DNA of 64,000 nucleotides from Rhodovulum sp. PH10 (GCF_000293785.1 NZ_AKZI01000091.1:1-64000); one strand, 5' to 3'; counted from the first letter of the stretch, positions 1-11,004 are shown. Numbers and translations are program-made. Notes: a model not told the origin generated them from the letters alone.

Positions 1-546
1 GTGCGGCTCGACCGCTCGGAGGCGGCCGGCCGTGGCCCGCCGAAGCCGGTGATCCAGGGCTGGGTGTCGCTGCCGCTCGGCGTCGTCACGCTGGCGGAAA
101 AGTTCGGCGGCGAGAAGGTGTCCCGCGCCGTGTTCGAGCAGATGGTCGACGTGGTGAGCGCCGCGCTCGCCGACTTCTCCCGCCGCCACGGCGGCGATCT
201 GCGCGGGCTGCACATGCTCGGCACCTCCGGCACGGTGACCACCATCGCCGGCGTGTGGCTCGACCTGCCGCGCTACGATCGCCGCAGGGTCGACGGCTGC
301 TGGCTGCGCACCCACGAGATCACCGCGGTGATCGACCGTTTGATGGCGATGACCTGGCAGGACCGGGTCGACAATCCGTGCATCGGCATGGAGCGGGCCG
401 ACCTGGTGCTGGCCGGCTGCGCCATCCTCGAGGCGATCCGCCGGGCGTTTCCGTGCCCGCGCCTCAGGGTCGCCGACCGCGGCCTGCGCGAGGGCATTCT
501 GGTCAAGATGATGCGCGCCGACGGCGTGTGGGACGACGAGGGGTAG
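1..546 (+). CDS. Ppx/GppA family phosphatase, C-terminal part (5' end outside window)
   Basis: This is the last 181 residues of an exopolyphosphatase / guanosine pentaphosphatase family protein, which hydrolyses polyphosphate or pppGpp. The sequence shows the family's C-terminal half: the stretch HMLGTSGTVTTIAG is the glycine-rich phosphate-binding turn of the second actin-like ATPase subdomain, followed by the helical part and the ADRGLREGIL motif seen near the end of most Ppx/GppA proteins. The frame is open to base 1, so the true start is upstream; the first codon is internal and is not a start. rlmE follows on the same strand after about 190 bases, a pairing common in alphaproteobacteria. 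Family assignment is firm; whether the substrate is polyP or pppGpp cannot be decided from this fragment. Confidence 0.88.
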   Translation: MRLDRSEAAGRGPPKPVIQGWVSLPLGVVTLAEKFGGEKVSRAVFEQMVDVVSAALADFSRRHGGDLRGLHMLGTSGTVTTIAGVWLDLPRYDRRRVDGCWLRTHEITAVIDRLMAMTWQDRVDNPCIGMERADLVLAGCAILEAIRRAFPCPRLRVADRGLREGILVKMMRADGVWDDEG

Positions 547-737
547 GCCGTCTTTCCTCGTGTCGCCGGTCTCGCGAGGAGGGTGGCGCCCGCCAAAACC
601 CTTTTCGTTTTCGCCGCGCCACGCCATTGTCCTGCGCACCTTCGTTCTGCACACCGTCGTCCTGCACGCCATCGTGCCGGCACGCCACCGTCCTGTCGCC
701 GGCCGTTCGTCTGCTGCCGTCCGGCCCGAGTATCGCG

Positions 738-1424
738 ATGACCTCCGAGCGCAACCGTCCCCTGAAAGTCCAGGTCAAGGCCCGCAAGGGCCGCACTCTG
801 GCGCAAAAGCTGTGGCTCGAGCGGCAGCTCAACGACCCGTATGTGGCGCAGGCCAAGCGCGACGGCTGGCGCTCGCGGGCGGCCTACAAGCTGATCGAGC
901 TCGACGACCGCTTCAAGCTGATGAAGCCGGGCGCGCGGGTGGTCGATCTCGGCGCGGCGCCGGGCGGCTGGAGCCAAGTCGCGGCCAAGAGAATCGGCGC
1001 CGAGGGCGGGCGCGGCCGGCTGGTGGCGATCGACCTTTTGGACATGCCGCCGATTCCGGGCGTCGACATCCTGCACCTGGATTTCCTCGACCACAGCGCG
1101 CCCGACAAGCTGAAGGCGCTGCTCGGCGGCCCGGCCGACCTCGTGCTGTCCGACATGGCGGCCAACGCCACCGGGCACCGGAAGACGGACCACCTGAGGA
1201 TCATGGGGCTCGCCGAGACGGCGGCCCAGTTCGCCCGCGAGGTTTTGGTGCCCGGCGGCGCCTTCCTCTGCAAGGTCCTTCGCGGCGGCACCGAGGGCGA
1301 CCTCCTCAACGACCTCAAGCGCGATTTCGCCAAGGTGAAGCACGTCAAGCCGTCGGCGAGCCGCGCCGATTCCGCCGAGCTTTACGTGCTGGCGATGGGA
1401 TTTCGGCAGGTCGGCGAGGGGTGA
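738..1424 (+). CDS. rlmE: 23S rRNA (uridine-2'-O-)-methyltransferase RlmE (FtsJ/RrmJ)
   Basis: A 228-residue RrmJ-family enzyme that 2'-O-methylates U2552 of 23S rRNA using S-adenosylmethionine. The SAM-binding motif VVDLGAAPGGW lies at residues 68-78. The catalytic K-D-K set is visible as RSRAAYKL near residue 51, LSDMAAN, and LCKVLRGG. The frame stays open far upstream, but homology begins only at this ATG (MTSERNRPLK), and the preceding stretch is low-complexity out-of-frame readthrough, so 738 is the chosen start. The N-terminal basic tail RPLKVQVKARKGR is typical of alphaproteobacterial members. Length and motifs are complete. Confidence 0.95.
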   Translation: MTSERNRPLKVQVKARKGRTLAQKLWLERQLNDPYVAQAKRDGWRSRAAYKLIELDDRFKLMKPGARVVDLGAAPGGWSQVAAKRIGAEGGRGRLVAIDLLDMPPIPGVDILHLDFLDHSAPDKLKALLGGPADLVLSDMAANATGHRKTDHLRIMGLAETAAQFAREVLVPGGAFLCKVLRGGTEGDLLNDLKRDFAKVKHVKPSASRADSAELYVLAMGFRQVGEG

Positions 1425-1476
1425 CATCCGGTGCCGCGCACATCGTGCGGGGGGGCGACGCCCGGAGGGCTGGACG

Positions 1477-1746
1477 ATGATCGACGTGATCGGTCTCCGC
1501 CGCCTCGGTGATTTCCGGCTGGAGATCGCGTTCTCGGACGGCACGATCGGCGTGCGCGATTTCGCTGGCGTTCGCGACAAGACCGGGGCGATGGCCGAGC
1601 CGCTGAAGGACCCCGCCTTTTTCGCTCGCGTTTTCCTGAACGATGGCGCCTTGACGTGGCCGAACGGCTACGACTGGGATCCGATCTCGCTCCACGACGA
1701 GATGCAGGCCACCGGTCTCCTGAAGCGTGCCGACGCCGCGGAGTGA
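1477..1746 (+). CDS. DUF2442 domain-containing protein
   Basis: An 89-residue protein with the DUF2442 signature: a short beta-rich N-terminus (DYxLEIxFSDG-like, here GDFRLEIAFSDGTIGVRDF) followed by LKDPAFFARVFLNDGALTWPNGYDWDPISLHDE, ending with the DxSPExLY-equivalent segment. Members of this family often sit beside a DUF4160 gene and are suspected toxin-antitoxin-like pairs, but no DUF4160 partner is visible here. It starts 52 bases after rlmE and may share its transcript. Function is unknown. Confidence 0.8.
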   Translation: MIDVIGLRRLGDFRLEIAFSDGTIGVRDFAGVRDKTGAMAEPLKDPAFFARVFLNDGALTWPNGYDWDPISLHDEMQATGLLKRADAAE

Positions 1747-1764
1747 CGGGCCTCCTGCGCGGCT

Positions 1765-3165
1765 TCACTCGCGTTTCGCGGCCCGCTCGATCAGCTCCTC
1801 GCCGGCATTGGCCGGCATCTTGACGAAAAACACCACCGACGACACCGAGATCGCCCCGATCAGCAGGAAGGCGGGCGGGAAATCGGCGGCGCCGAGCGTG
1901 GTTCCGCCGTGCAGCGTCAGAACCGTCTCCAGCACCAGCGCGCCGATCGTCACCCCGGTCGAGATCGACAGCTGCTGGGTGACGCTGGCGAGCGAGGTCG
2001 CCCGGCTCATCCGCCGCGGGTCGACCTCGGCGAAGGCCAGCGTGTTGAGGCTGGTGAACTGCAGCGAGCGGGCGAGCCCGCCGAGCAGGAGCACGCAGAA
2101 CATCACCCACACCGGCGTGCCGGGCACGAACGCGGCGCAGGCGGCGAGCGTCAGCCCGGCGACCACCGCATTGACGATCATGGTGTCGCGAAAGCCGAAC
2201 CGGCGGAGAATCGGCGGCACCAGCGTCTTCATCGCCAGGGCGCCGATCGCGGTGGCGAAGGTGACGAGACCGGACTGGAACGGCGTCATCCCGAAGCCGA
2301 GCTGCAACAGGAGCGGCAGCAGGAAGGGCAGGGCGCCGGCCCCCACCCGAAAGACGAAGCCGCCGATCACGCCTGCCCGAAAGGTCGGCAGCGCGAGCAG
2401 CGACAGGTCGAGCACCGGTGCCGGCATTTTGCGCGCATAGACCACGTAGGCCGCCGAGCCGAGCACGCCGGTGCCGAGCAAAACCCCGGCGATCCATTTC
2501 GGCACGAAATCGACGGTGATCACCGCCGAGCCGAAGGCGAGCCCGCCGATCCCGAACGCCACCAGGATCATGCCGAGCGTGTCGAACGGGTCGGGCACCT
2601 CGGCCTTCACGTTCTCCACCACCGCGGTGACCAGCAGGAAGCCGATCAGCCCGATCGGCACGTTGACGAGGAAGATCCAGTGCCAGCTCGCATAGGTGGT
2701 GATGAAGCCGCCGAGCGGCGGCCCGAGCATCGGCCCGATCAGCGCCGGCATGGTGACCAGCGCCATCGCCGCGACGAGCTTGGTCTTCTCGACCGTGCGA
2801 AACAGCACCAGGCGGCCGACCGGGCTCATCATCGCCCCGCCCATCCCCTGCACGAAGCGGGCGAGCACGAAGTGCCACAGCGCGCTCGACATCGCGCAGG
2901 CGATCGAGCCCGCCACGAACACCACGATCGCCGAGCGGAAGATGGTGCGGGCGCCGAACCGGTCGGCCATCCAGCCGGACATCGGGATGAAAATCGCCAG
3001 CGCCAGAAGGTACGAAGTGATGGCGAGCTTCAGCTCGATCGGCGAGGTGCCGATGCTTTTGGCGATCGCCGGCAGGGCGGTGGAGATCACCGTCGAATCG
3101 AGATTCTCCATGAACAGTGCGACCGCGACGATGAACGGGACCAGACGTTCGCGGGCAAGCGGCAT
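1765..3165 (-). CDS. MFS transporter, DHA2-type drug/efflux permease
   Basis: A 466-residue multispanning protein of the major facilitator superfamily, DHA2 (EmrB/QacA) branch, expected to export small molecules by proton antiport at the inner membrane. The first helix contains the DHA2 hallmark LDSTVISTALPAI (a short form of LDxTVVNVALP), the loop 2-3 motif GWMADRFGART and motif C-like GPMLGPPLGG. About 14 hydrophobic segments can be counted. The ATG at 3165 (MPLARERLV) directly precedes the first helix; the frame extends to an upstream ATG at 3273 that would add 36 Pro/Arg-rich residues and is less likely. No fusion-protein (EmrA) or TetR neighbour is present, so the substrate is unknown. 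Confidence 0.88.
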   Translation of the reverse strand: MPLARERLVPFIVAVALFMENLDSTVISTALPAIAKSIGTSPIELKLAITSYLLALAIFIPMSGWMADRFGARTIFRSAIVVFVAGSIACAMSSALWHFVLARFVQGMGGAMMSPVGRLVLFRTVEKTKLVAAMALVTMPALIGPMLGPPLGGFITTYASWHWIFLVNVPIGLIGFLLVTAVVENVKAEVPDPFDTLGMILVAFGIGGLAFGSAVITVDFVPKWIAGVLLGTGVLGSAAYVVYARKMPAPVLDLSLLALPTFRAGVIGGFVFRVGAGALPFLLPLLLQLGFGMTPFQSGLVTFATAIGALAMKTLVPPILRRFGFRDTMIVNAVVAGLTLAACAAFVPGTPVWVMFCVLLLGGLARSLQFTSLNTLAFAEVDPRRMSRATSLASVTQQLSISTGVTIGALVLETVLTLHGGTTLGAADFPPAFLLIGAISVSSVVFFVKMPANAGEELIERAAKRE

Positions 3166-3555
3166 GGTGGGCTCGAGGGGCGGTGGCTCGTCCGACGGCG
3201 GGAAGGCCGGCGACGGGGCGCGGGGATGCGGAAGAAAGCGGAAGGCGGGTGCCGGGTTCCGGCGAGCGGACATCCTTCGGCGCCCGTCGTGTCGGAATTA
3301 CGAACGGCCGGACGCCGCGGCGGCACCGAGGTCGCGTCCGTCGCCGGATTGTCGAAGGCCCGATGGGGGCGCCGCCACAGGATGCCACCGCAGGACGCAT
3401 GGCCGCATTGCATCCGGTCGGTGCATCCCCACATCGAGGCGACCGACCGGGAGACGATCGACCGGCGGCCCGTCGGCGGCCGACGCCCGAACCCGGCCCG
3501 GCCGGCGCACACCACCACCGGAGCACAACCGGGGCACACCACCGAGGAGCGCACG

Positions 3556-5530
<1,975 letters not shown>

Positions 5531-6198
5531 GCCGGGTACGTCCGGCGCGGGGACGTGGCGAGAACGTGGAGAAAAAAATGCCGCCCCGACCGGGGGCGCG
5601 GACCGGGGCGGCGAGGACGGGACCATCGACGAGGCGCGGGTCGCCCCGTCTGCAACCTGAATCTGTCGCATTTTGCCGATTCGCTTCAATGGCGGATCGC
5701 GGCAAATCCGCTGTCTGACGGTCATCTGGCGGTCGCTTGCGGCCGTTCTAGGCCGTTTGCGGCGCGCCGCCGCGATGCCGCAGGGATTTTGCAAGCGGTT
5801 TCGGGCCAAAGAAATCGGGCGATGGGGACGGGCGGTTGCGCGAGATCGGGCCCGAGATCGAGCCCGAGGTCGGGATCGGTGGGTCTCGGCGTGATCGGGG
5901 GCAGGGCGGTGGATACGGGGGCGAGGGTCACGGCCCCTTCCCCGACCCGCAGCAATTTCGGGTGAACCGGGGTCGGGGCCGTGAACGCGGTCGGGATGGC
6001 TGAACACCGGCCGCGTATTCTCGCGCAACGTGCGCAGGATGGATCGGTTCGTCACCGACCCCGACAAGGTGGTGACGGCGAGGCGTTCGGGCAATGCGGC
6101 AAACTCGGCCACCGGGTCGGGCGAACGGTCGCAGGCGGAGCCATCGTGTCGCGGTGCATGGTGTGGCGGCTACGACTCACGAAAGGAACCTCGGTGCG
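5531..6198. other. Intergenic region between guaB and folE
   Basis: No convincing gene is seen in this 668-base stretch. It holds a GC-rich hairpin at 5580-5612 described separately and several short ORFs on both strands that lack homology, good codon bias or ribosome-binding sites. The last part (about 5990-6198) should carry the folE promoter, but no clear -35/-10 pair was recognised. Confidence 0.5.
5572..5612 (-). terminator. Possible factor-independent terminator (minus-strand orientation)
   Basis: Nine-base GC arms at 5580-5588 and 5604-5612 (GCCGCCCCG / CGGGGCGGC) with a 15-base loop lie next to a run of seven A at 5572-5578. Read on the minus strand this is stem then U-run. The neighbours on both sides are plus-strand genes, so either it acts weakly on guaB or there is an unrecognised minus-strand transcript. 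Confidence 0.35.
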
Positions 6199-6846
6199 AT
6201 GACGACTCCGGTGCGGACGGTCGACGAGACGGCGAAGGTGAAGGCGACGGCGACGGATATCGGCGACGGCAGGGCAGGGCCGCAGCGGCCGAGCCGCGCC
6301 GAGGCGGAGGCGGCGTTCCGCACCATCATCCGCTGGGCCGGCGACGATCCCGACCGCGAGGGTCTTCGCGAGACCCCGGCGCGGGCGGCGCGGGCCTACG
6401 AGGAGTTCTTTCGCGGCTACGACGAGGACCCCGCCGCGGTGCTGCGCAAAACCTTCGAGGAAACCGGCGGCTACGACGAGATGGTGATGCTGCGCGGGGT
6501 GCGCTTCGAGAGCCACTGCGAGCACCACATCGTGCCGATCATCGGCCGCGCCTGGGTGGCCTATGTGCCGGCCGGGCGGGTGGTCGGCATCTCGAAGCTC
6601 GCACGGCTCGTCGAGATTTTTGCCAAGCGCCTGCAGATCCAGGAGAAGATGACGGCGCAGATCGCCGACACGATCCAGGAGGTGCTGGAGCCGCAGGGCG
6701 TCGCCGTGGTGATCAAGGCGGTGCATCACTGCATGACGACCCGCGGCGTGCGCCAGCCGGCGACCGATCTCGTCACCAGCCGGATGCTCGGGGTGTTTCG
6801 CGACAACCGCTCGACCCGCCAGGAGTTTCTGGCCCTGATCGACTGA
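6199..6846 (+). CDS. folE: GTP cyclohydrolase I
   Basis: A 215-residue GTP cyclohydrolase I (type IA), which converts GTP to dihydroneopterin triphosphate, the entry into tetrahydrofolate synthesis. The zinc ligands are visible as ESHCEHH (Cys107, His110) and the second cysteine in AVHHCMTTRG (Cys178). The VPAGRVVGISKLARLVE stretch and C-terminal TSRMLGVFRDN are family signatures. Start ATG 6199 is preceded by GAAAGG about 13 bases upstream; the open frame before it carries no homology. The first 30 residues are a variable, low-complexity extension common in this family. Confidence 0.95.
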   Translation: MTTPVRTVDETAKVKATATDIGDGRAGPQRPSRAEAEAAFRTIIRWAGDDPDREGLRETPARAARAYEEFFRGYDEDPAAVLRKTFEETGGYDEMVMLRGVRFESHCEHHIVPIIGRAWVAYVPAGRVVGISKLARLVEIFAKRLQIQEKMTAQIADTIQEVLEPQGVAVVIKAVHHCMTTRGVRQPATDLVTSRMLGVFRDNRSTRQEFLALID

Positions 6847-6912
6847 CCGCCGCGGACCGCGCCGGGAGGGCCGCCGCGGCGACCTCCCAGCCTCGATGCC
6901 GCCCGTGCGGGG

Positions 6913-8592
6913 TCAGGCGGCGACCTCGCGGAGAAAATCGTCGACCGAGCCCTGGAGCCGGCGCGCCGTCTCGGCGAGCTCGCCGCTCGCGCCGAGCACG
7001 TCGCCGGCCGACCGGCTGGCGGCGCCGATCGCCGTCGTCACCGTCTCGATGTTGCCGGCGACGCGGGTGGCGCCGGAGGCGGCGTCCGCGACGTTGCGGG
7101 AAATCTCCCGCGTCGCGGCGGACTGCTGATCGATGGTCGCGGCGATCGAGCCGGTGAAGCGGCCGATGTCCTCCATGGTCGCGGCGATCTTGCCGATCGC
7201 GTCGACCGAGTCGCGGGTCGAGGTCTGGATGCCGGTGACCTGGGCGGCGATCTCCTCGGTCGCCTTGCCGGTCTGGCTCGCCAGCGTCTTCACCTCGCTC
7301 GCCACCACGGCGAAGCCCTTGCCGGCCTCGCCGGCCCGCGCCGCCTCGATGGTGGCGTTGAGCGCCAGGAGGTTGGTCTGCTCGGCGATCGCCTTGATCA
7401 GGTCGACCACCTTGCCGATCCGCAGGGCGGCGTCGGCGAGCGTCGCGACCTGCTCGTTGGAGCGGACGGCGAGCGCCGTCGCCTCGCCGACCACGCCGTT
7501 CGCGTGGTCGACCTGGCGGCCGATCTCGGCGACCGACGAGCCGAGCTCGTCGGTAGCGGAGGCGACGCTCTGCACGTTGCCGGCCGCTTGCTGGGAGGCC
7601 GAGAGTGCCTCGTTCGCCCGGGTGGTGGCGTCGGTCGCGATGGTGTCGAGCGAGGTCGCGGTGCCGTCGAGCCGTCGCATGCTGGCGCCGACGGCGCTCA
7701 AAACCTCGCCGATCGTGGTGCGAAAGCCGGCCACCAGCGCATCGATCCGGGTCTGCCGCTCGGCCTGCACGGTTCGGGCCTGCGCCTCCTCGGCGAGGCG
7801 CTGGTCGGTGCGCACCCGGAAGACGTCGATCGCACGCGCCATGTCGCCGAGCTCGTCCGGGCGGTCGAGGTCGAGCCGGCCGGAGATGTCCCGGTCCTGT
7901 GCGAGATCCTGGAGCGCGTCGCGCAGCGCGTCGAGCGGCCGGGTGATTCCGCGGGCGATCCACCAAGCGGCTGCCCCGAGCAGGAGCAGCACCACGAGCG
8001 TCACCCCGGCGGCCCGGATCGAGGTCGCGCGGGTCTCGGCGGCGATGTCGTCGTCGTAGACGCCGGTGCCGACCAGCATGCCCCATGGTGAATAGAGCTT
8101 GAACACCGCGGTCTTGTAGATCGGCGCGTCGGAGCCCGGCTTCTTCCACAGATAGGTCGTGTGGCCGATGCCGGCCTGGTCGATCTGTTGCAGCAGCTCG
8201 CGGTTGAACGTGCGGCCGGCCAGATCCTTCACGTCGACCTGCGGCGTGCCGATCAGCTTCGGCATGGTCGGATGGGCCAGCAGCACCATCTTGCGGTCCA
8301 TCACGAGGAAGTAATCGCCGTGGCCGTAGCGCATGCCGGCGATCACCGCGAGGGCGCGCGCCCTGGCCTCGGCCTCCGACATCAGGCCGCGCGCGACCAG
8401 CTGGCGGTGGACGTCGAGCACGCCGATCGCGCTGTCGGTGAGCGATTCGAGGGTTTTCAGGCGGGTGTCGGCGGCGCCGCGGTGCTGCAGCCAGACCAGC
8501 GACCCGGCGAGCACGAGGCAGCCGAGGCCGAGCACGCCGACCAGGGCGAGGAGCCGTCCGCCAATGCGGAGGCGAAGCGATGGGGTGGGCAT
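6913..8592 (-). CDS. Methyl-accepting chemotaxis protein with single Cache sensor domain
   Basis: A 559-residue transmembrane chemoreceptor. A first membrane helix (about residues 10-32) is followed by a periplasmic single-Cache domain ([24 protein letters not shown], then [14 protein letters not shown]), a second helix around residues 180-205, a HAMP segment ([12 protein letters not shown]), and a cytoplasmic signalling domain whose hairpin tip reads [19 protein letters not shown]...[13 protein letters not shown]. Such proteins pass ligand binding to CheA/CheW to bias flagellar rotation. ATG 8592 has AAGGA about 10 bases upstream; an in-frame TTG further out (8613) is less likely. No che genes are nearby, so this is an orphan receptor. 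The ligand is unknown; sCache domains often bind small carboxylates. Confidence 0.93.
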   Translation of the reverse strand: MPTPSLRLRIGGRLLALVGVLGLGCLVLAGSLVWLQHRGAADTRLKTLESLTDSAIGVLDVHRQLVARGLMSEAEARARALAVIAGMRYGHGDYFLVMDRKMVLLAHPTMPKLIGTPQVDVKDLAGRTFNRELLQQIDQAGIGHTTYLWKKPGSDAPIYKTAVFKLYSPWGMLVGTGVYDDDIAAETRATSIRAAGVTLVVLLLLGAAAWWIARGITRPLDALRDALQDLAQDRDISGRLDLDRPDELGDMARAIDVFRVRTDQRLAEEAQARTVQAERQTRIDALVAGFRTTIGEVLSAVGASMRRLDGTATSLDTIATDATTRANEALSASQQAAGNVQSVASATDELGSSVAEIGRQVDHANGVVGEATALAVRSNEQVATLADAALRIGKVVDLIKAIAEQTNLLALNATIEAARAGEAGKGFAVVASEVKTLASQTGKATEEIAAQVTGIQTSTRDSVDAIGKIAATMEDIGRFTGSIAATIDQQSAATREISRNVADAASGATRVAGNIETVTTAIGAASRSAGDVLGASGELAETARRLQGSVDDFLREVAA

Positions 8593-8988
8593 CGAAGAGG
8601 TCCTTCGGTACAACCTTGCCTCTGCAATGATGGGCGAGGTGTCCGATGACGTTAGCGGGCCGCACCTTAATTTTGTCTAATGGCGAGAATCGTTACTCGA
8701 CTTCGATTGTCGCATTTTTCGGTCGGGGGGAGGGGGGACGGCTCGGCCGGTAGGCGTGGCGGACCGCCTGTCTGTGTGGCGGGCCGCGACCTGGCTCCGA
8801 GCGGACCGGACGAGACGACGCCGGCGGCGCTCGTTCGACGAGCGCCGGCCGGTTCGTCGCCGATCACGAGGGGTCGGCGCGCCGCGTCGGTCTCGGGTCC
8901 TGTCGCCGGTGCCGTGGCACCCGGCGTCACGCGATGCGACCCGCTCTCGCGAGGGAGAGGGGGGAGGGGCGACGCCCGCCGACTGGTG
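8593..8988. other. Intergenic region with no recognised gene
   Basis: 396 bases between the divergently placed ends of two minus-strand genes. It should carry the promoter of the chemoreceptor at its left side and the 3' region of the DUF2934 gene at its right. Only short shadow ORFs are present; a small CTCTCGCGAGGGAGAG imperfect hairpin lies near 8943-8960. Confidence 0.4.
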
Positions 8989-9462
8989 TCAGCGGACGGC
9001 GCGCAGGCGCGGCTTCTCGGCCGTGTCGGCCGCGAGGGTGCGGGCGGCGGTGATCGGCGTCACGTTGCCGGCCGGCGCGGGTGCCGCGGTTTTTGCGGTG
9101 GTCGCGGCCTTGCCGGCCTTCTTGCCGCTGTCGGCGCGCTCGGCGGCCTTGGCCTTCGCCTTGGCGGCGAGCCGCGAAGCCTTCTTCTTGGCCGGCGCCT
9201 TGGCGGGGGCCTTCGGCGTCTCGGCGGCGGCCTCGGGGGCCTCGGCGGCGGCGGCGACCGCGGGGGCCGGCGCCGGCTTTTCGGCGACCATCTCGGGTGC
9301 CGGGCTCACCGGCTTGCCGACGGCGGCCGTCGCGGCCGTCTCGGCGAGGATCTCGCGCTCGGCCTGCAGCCAATACTGGTCGTCCTGTCCATGGGCGCAG
9401 CCGTGGGCGAGCCAAATGTGATAGGCGCGTTCGCGGATGCGGTCTTCGAGGGTCTGTGCCAC
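8989..9462 (-). CDS. DUF2934 protein with lysine/alanine-rich histone-H1-like tail
   Basis: The N-terminus (QTLEDRIRERAYHIWLAHGCAHGQDDQYWLQAEREI) is a DUF2934 domain. The remaining ~110 residues are an Ala/Pro/Lys-rich tail (for example KAPAKAPAKKKASRLAAKAK), resembling bacterial histone H1-like C-termini. Start choice: a GTG at 9462 has a perfect AGGAGG five bases upstream and places DUF2934 at the very N-terminus as usual; the alternative ATG at 9492 adds ten residues but has no ribosome-binding site. The function of DUF2934 proteins is unknown; DNA or nucleic-acid binding by the basic tail is an inference from composition. Confidence 0.78.
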   Translation of the reverse strand: MAQTLEDRIRERAYHIWLAHGCAHGQDDQYWLQAEREILAETAATAAVGKPVSPAPEMVAEKPAPAPAVAAAAEAPEAAAETPKAPAKAPAKKKASRLAAKAKAKAAERADSGKKAGKAATTAKTAAPAPAGNVTPITAARTLAADTAEKPRLRAVR

Positions 9463-9860
9463 ATCGACCTCCTGTTGCGAAAGGAGGCCCATGGTTGCCG
9501 CAGGTATGGTTAACGAAGCGTAAATCCCACTCGCAGTGCGAGAATGTTTCGGAAATGGCGCCTCGAGAACAATTTTTGGTAGAAAATATTGTGCATTGCA
9601 CAGTGGTTGCGCGCGGCTCACCGCCGAATCGCTGCGCCGAATACCGTCACGAGCCGACTCGGGAACCCCGAGTCGGCTCGTTCGTGTTCGGATGCGCTCG
9701 TGGTCCGCTTCCGACATTCGCATCCCGCCGCCGCACATCCGATGGCGAATGTCGGAATCGAAAAGACCACTGGCAATCATCGGGGCCTAGCGGAGCTTCG
9801 AATTCGACGTTCGAGAACGAAGATGCGGCCGGGTGGGACTCGAATGTCGAACTCGCTCCA
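9463..9860. other. Intergenic region with a palindrome and a long inverted repeat
   Basis: About 400 bases without a supported gene. An unusually AT-rich patch (about 9568-9600) contains the palindrome TGTGCA-T-TGCACA at 9590-9602, placed where a promoter or operator for the DUF2934 gene would lie. A 13-bp perfect inverted repeat (CGAGCCGACTCGG) sits at 9650-9662 and 9668-9680 with a five-base loop. Confidence 0.5.
9650..9680 (-). terminator. Stem-loop, possible terminator of the GlsB-like gene
   Basis: Thirteen-base perfect arms separated by five bases form a strong hairpin about 180 bases downstream of the GlsB/YeaQ-like gene. There is no clear U-run on either side, so it may be a transcript-end stabiliser or a DNA-binding site rather than a true terminator. 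Confidence 0.35.
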
Positions 9861-10148
9861 CTAGAGCCAGCGGCGGTGGCTGCTCGGGTCGTCGATGCGG
9901 CGCGAGACGACCAGCCGGTTCCAGATGAACAGGACGAGGACGGCACCGACCGTCGCGCCGATCAGCCCGGCTCCCTGGTCGATCCGGTACCAGCCGACGG
10001 TCTGGCCGAGCCAGGTGGCGACGAACGCCCCGGCGATGCCGAGCAGTGTCGTCAGGATGAAGCCGGACGGCTTGTTCGGGCCGGGCGCGATGAATCGCGC
10101 CAAGATGCCCGCGACGAACCCGATCGCGATGATCCACAGAATCGACAT
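9861..10148 (-). CDS. GlsB/YeaQ/YmgE family stress-response membrane protein
   Basis: A 95-residue, three-helix protein of the transglycosylase-associated (YeaQ/GlsB) family. The sequence SILWIIAIGFVAGILARFIAPG, then GFILTTLLGIAGAFVATWLG and GATVGAVLVLFIWNRLV, gives the typical G-x-x-G-rich helices and the AGxLARxIxPG motif after helix 1. ATG 10148 is preceded by GAGGAGG at ideal spacing. Members are small inner-membrane proteins induced by envelope or osmotic stress; the exact role is not known. Confidence 0.9.
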   Translation of the reverse strand: MSILWIIAIGFVAGILARFIAPGPNKPSGFILTTLLGIAGAFVATWLGQTVGWYRIDQGAGLIGATVGAVLVLFIWNRLVVSRRIDDPSSHRRWL

Positions 10149-10325
10149 TCATGCCTCCTCGATCCGCGCCGCCGCGGGCGCCCGATGCAATGCCGGTTCA
10201 ACTCGCCGTCGAATGCCGGGTTCCCGAAATTTGTCGGAGATGCGGCAAGGCGACCGGCGGGGCCTGGAAGAGGCGGCGGGACCGCGCCCTGTTTTGGCGG
10301 ATTGGCGACAGGTCGGACACGAAAT

Positions 10326-10341
10326 TGTCGGCAACGCCACA
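10326..10341 (+). promoter_or_regulatory. NifA-type upstream activator sequence (TGT-N10-ACA)
   Basis: The sequence TGT-CGGCAACGCC-ACA matches the NifA enhancer consensus TGT-N10-ACA exactly. It lies 76 bases upstream of a sigma-54 promoter, the usual enhancer spacing, and on the same side as the ferredoxin gene it would control. Confidence 0.65.
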
Positions 10342-10416
10342 TCGGCCGGGCTCGCCCCGCTCTGCGGGATGTCGCAAAACCCACTGCGCCGGCTCGTCTT
10401 TTCGCGCGAGCGCGGG

Positions 10417-10431
10417 TGGCACGCACATTGC
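10417..10431 (+). promoter_or_regulatory. Sigma-54 (RpoN) promoter of the 2Fe-2S ferredoxin gene
   Basis: TGGCACG-CACA-TTGC matches the -24/-12 consensus TGGCACG-N4-TTGC at every fixed position. It starts 78 bases before the ferredoxin ATG at 10495, giving a leader of roughly 50 bases. Together with the TGT-N10-ACA site upstream it implies NifA-dependent expression under nitrogen-fixing conditions. Confidence 0.8.
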
Positions 10432-10494
10432 CAGGGTGGACGAGCCAGAGTGGAATTATTCGACCTTCAGTCTCCATTTTCGAGAGCAGAGCCA

Positions 10495-10842
10495 ATGGCC
10501 GACGTCACCTTCACCTCGCCCGCCATGTCCAAGGACGTGACCGTCTACGCCGTCGCGGGCGACACCCGGACGCTCCTGTCGGTGGCCAAGGAGCACAAGG
10601 TTCCGATCCATTTCGAGTGCGAGAACGGCGAGTGCGGCTCGTGCGCCTGTGAGGTGTCGGTGCTGTCCGGCAAGACGCCGCTCGGCGTCAACCTCACCGA
10701 GAAGGAGAAGACCGTGCTCAAGCTCGCCGGCAAGGTCACGGACCAGCAGATCGCCGACGCCGAGGTGAAGAACCTGCCGCCGCCGTGGCGCCTCGCCTGC
10801 CAGTTCATCGTCCGCCACGAGGACGTGCTGGTGAAGTTCTGA
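10495..10842 (+). CDS. 2Fe-2S ferredoxin, probably nif-regulated
   Basis: A 115-residue plant-type 2Fe-2S ferredoxin. Three cluster ligands are in FECENGECGSCACEV (C-x4-C-x2-C spacing) and the fourth in WRLACQF near residue 102. It is a small soluble electron carrier. The sigma-54 promoter and NifA-type enhancer upstream point to a role in electron delivery under nitrogen fixation, comparable with the 2Fe-2S ferredoxins of nif regions in purple bacteria, although no other nif gene is in the window. ATG 10495 begins the homology (MADVTFTSPAM); the longer open frame upstream covers the promoter and is not coding. The redox partner cannot be deduced. Confidence 0.9.
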   Translation: MADVTFTSPAMSKDVTVYAVAGDTRTLLSVAKEHKVPIHFECENGECGSCACEVSVLSGKTPLGVNLTEKEKTVLKLAGKVTDQQIADAEVKNLPPPWRLACQFIVRHEDVLVKF

Positions 10843-11004
10843 TCGGCGCGTCCCGCCGCGGCGGTCGGCCGTTCGCGGAACGCGAGATCCGGCGGAACCA
10901 GGGTGCGGTCGTCGACCGCGCCCGCGGGCGGCGGCGTGCGGAAAATCCGCATTCCGCTGCCGCTGCCGCCGCGCTAGGGTGGCGCCGTTCGTGGGAGCGG
11001 TCGC

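Noticed and set aside
9780-9860. tRNA-like sequence with GTTCGAC words
   Set aside because: No acceptor stem or anticodon arm could be paired; the match is limited to a T-loop-like word.
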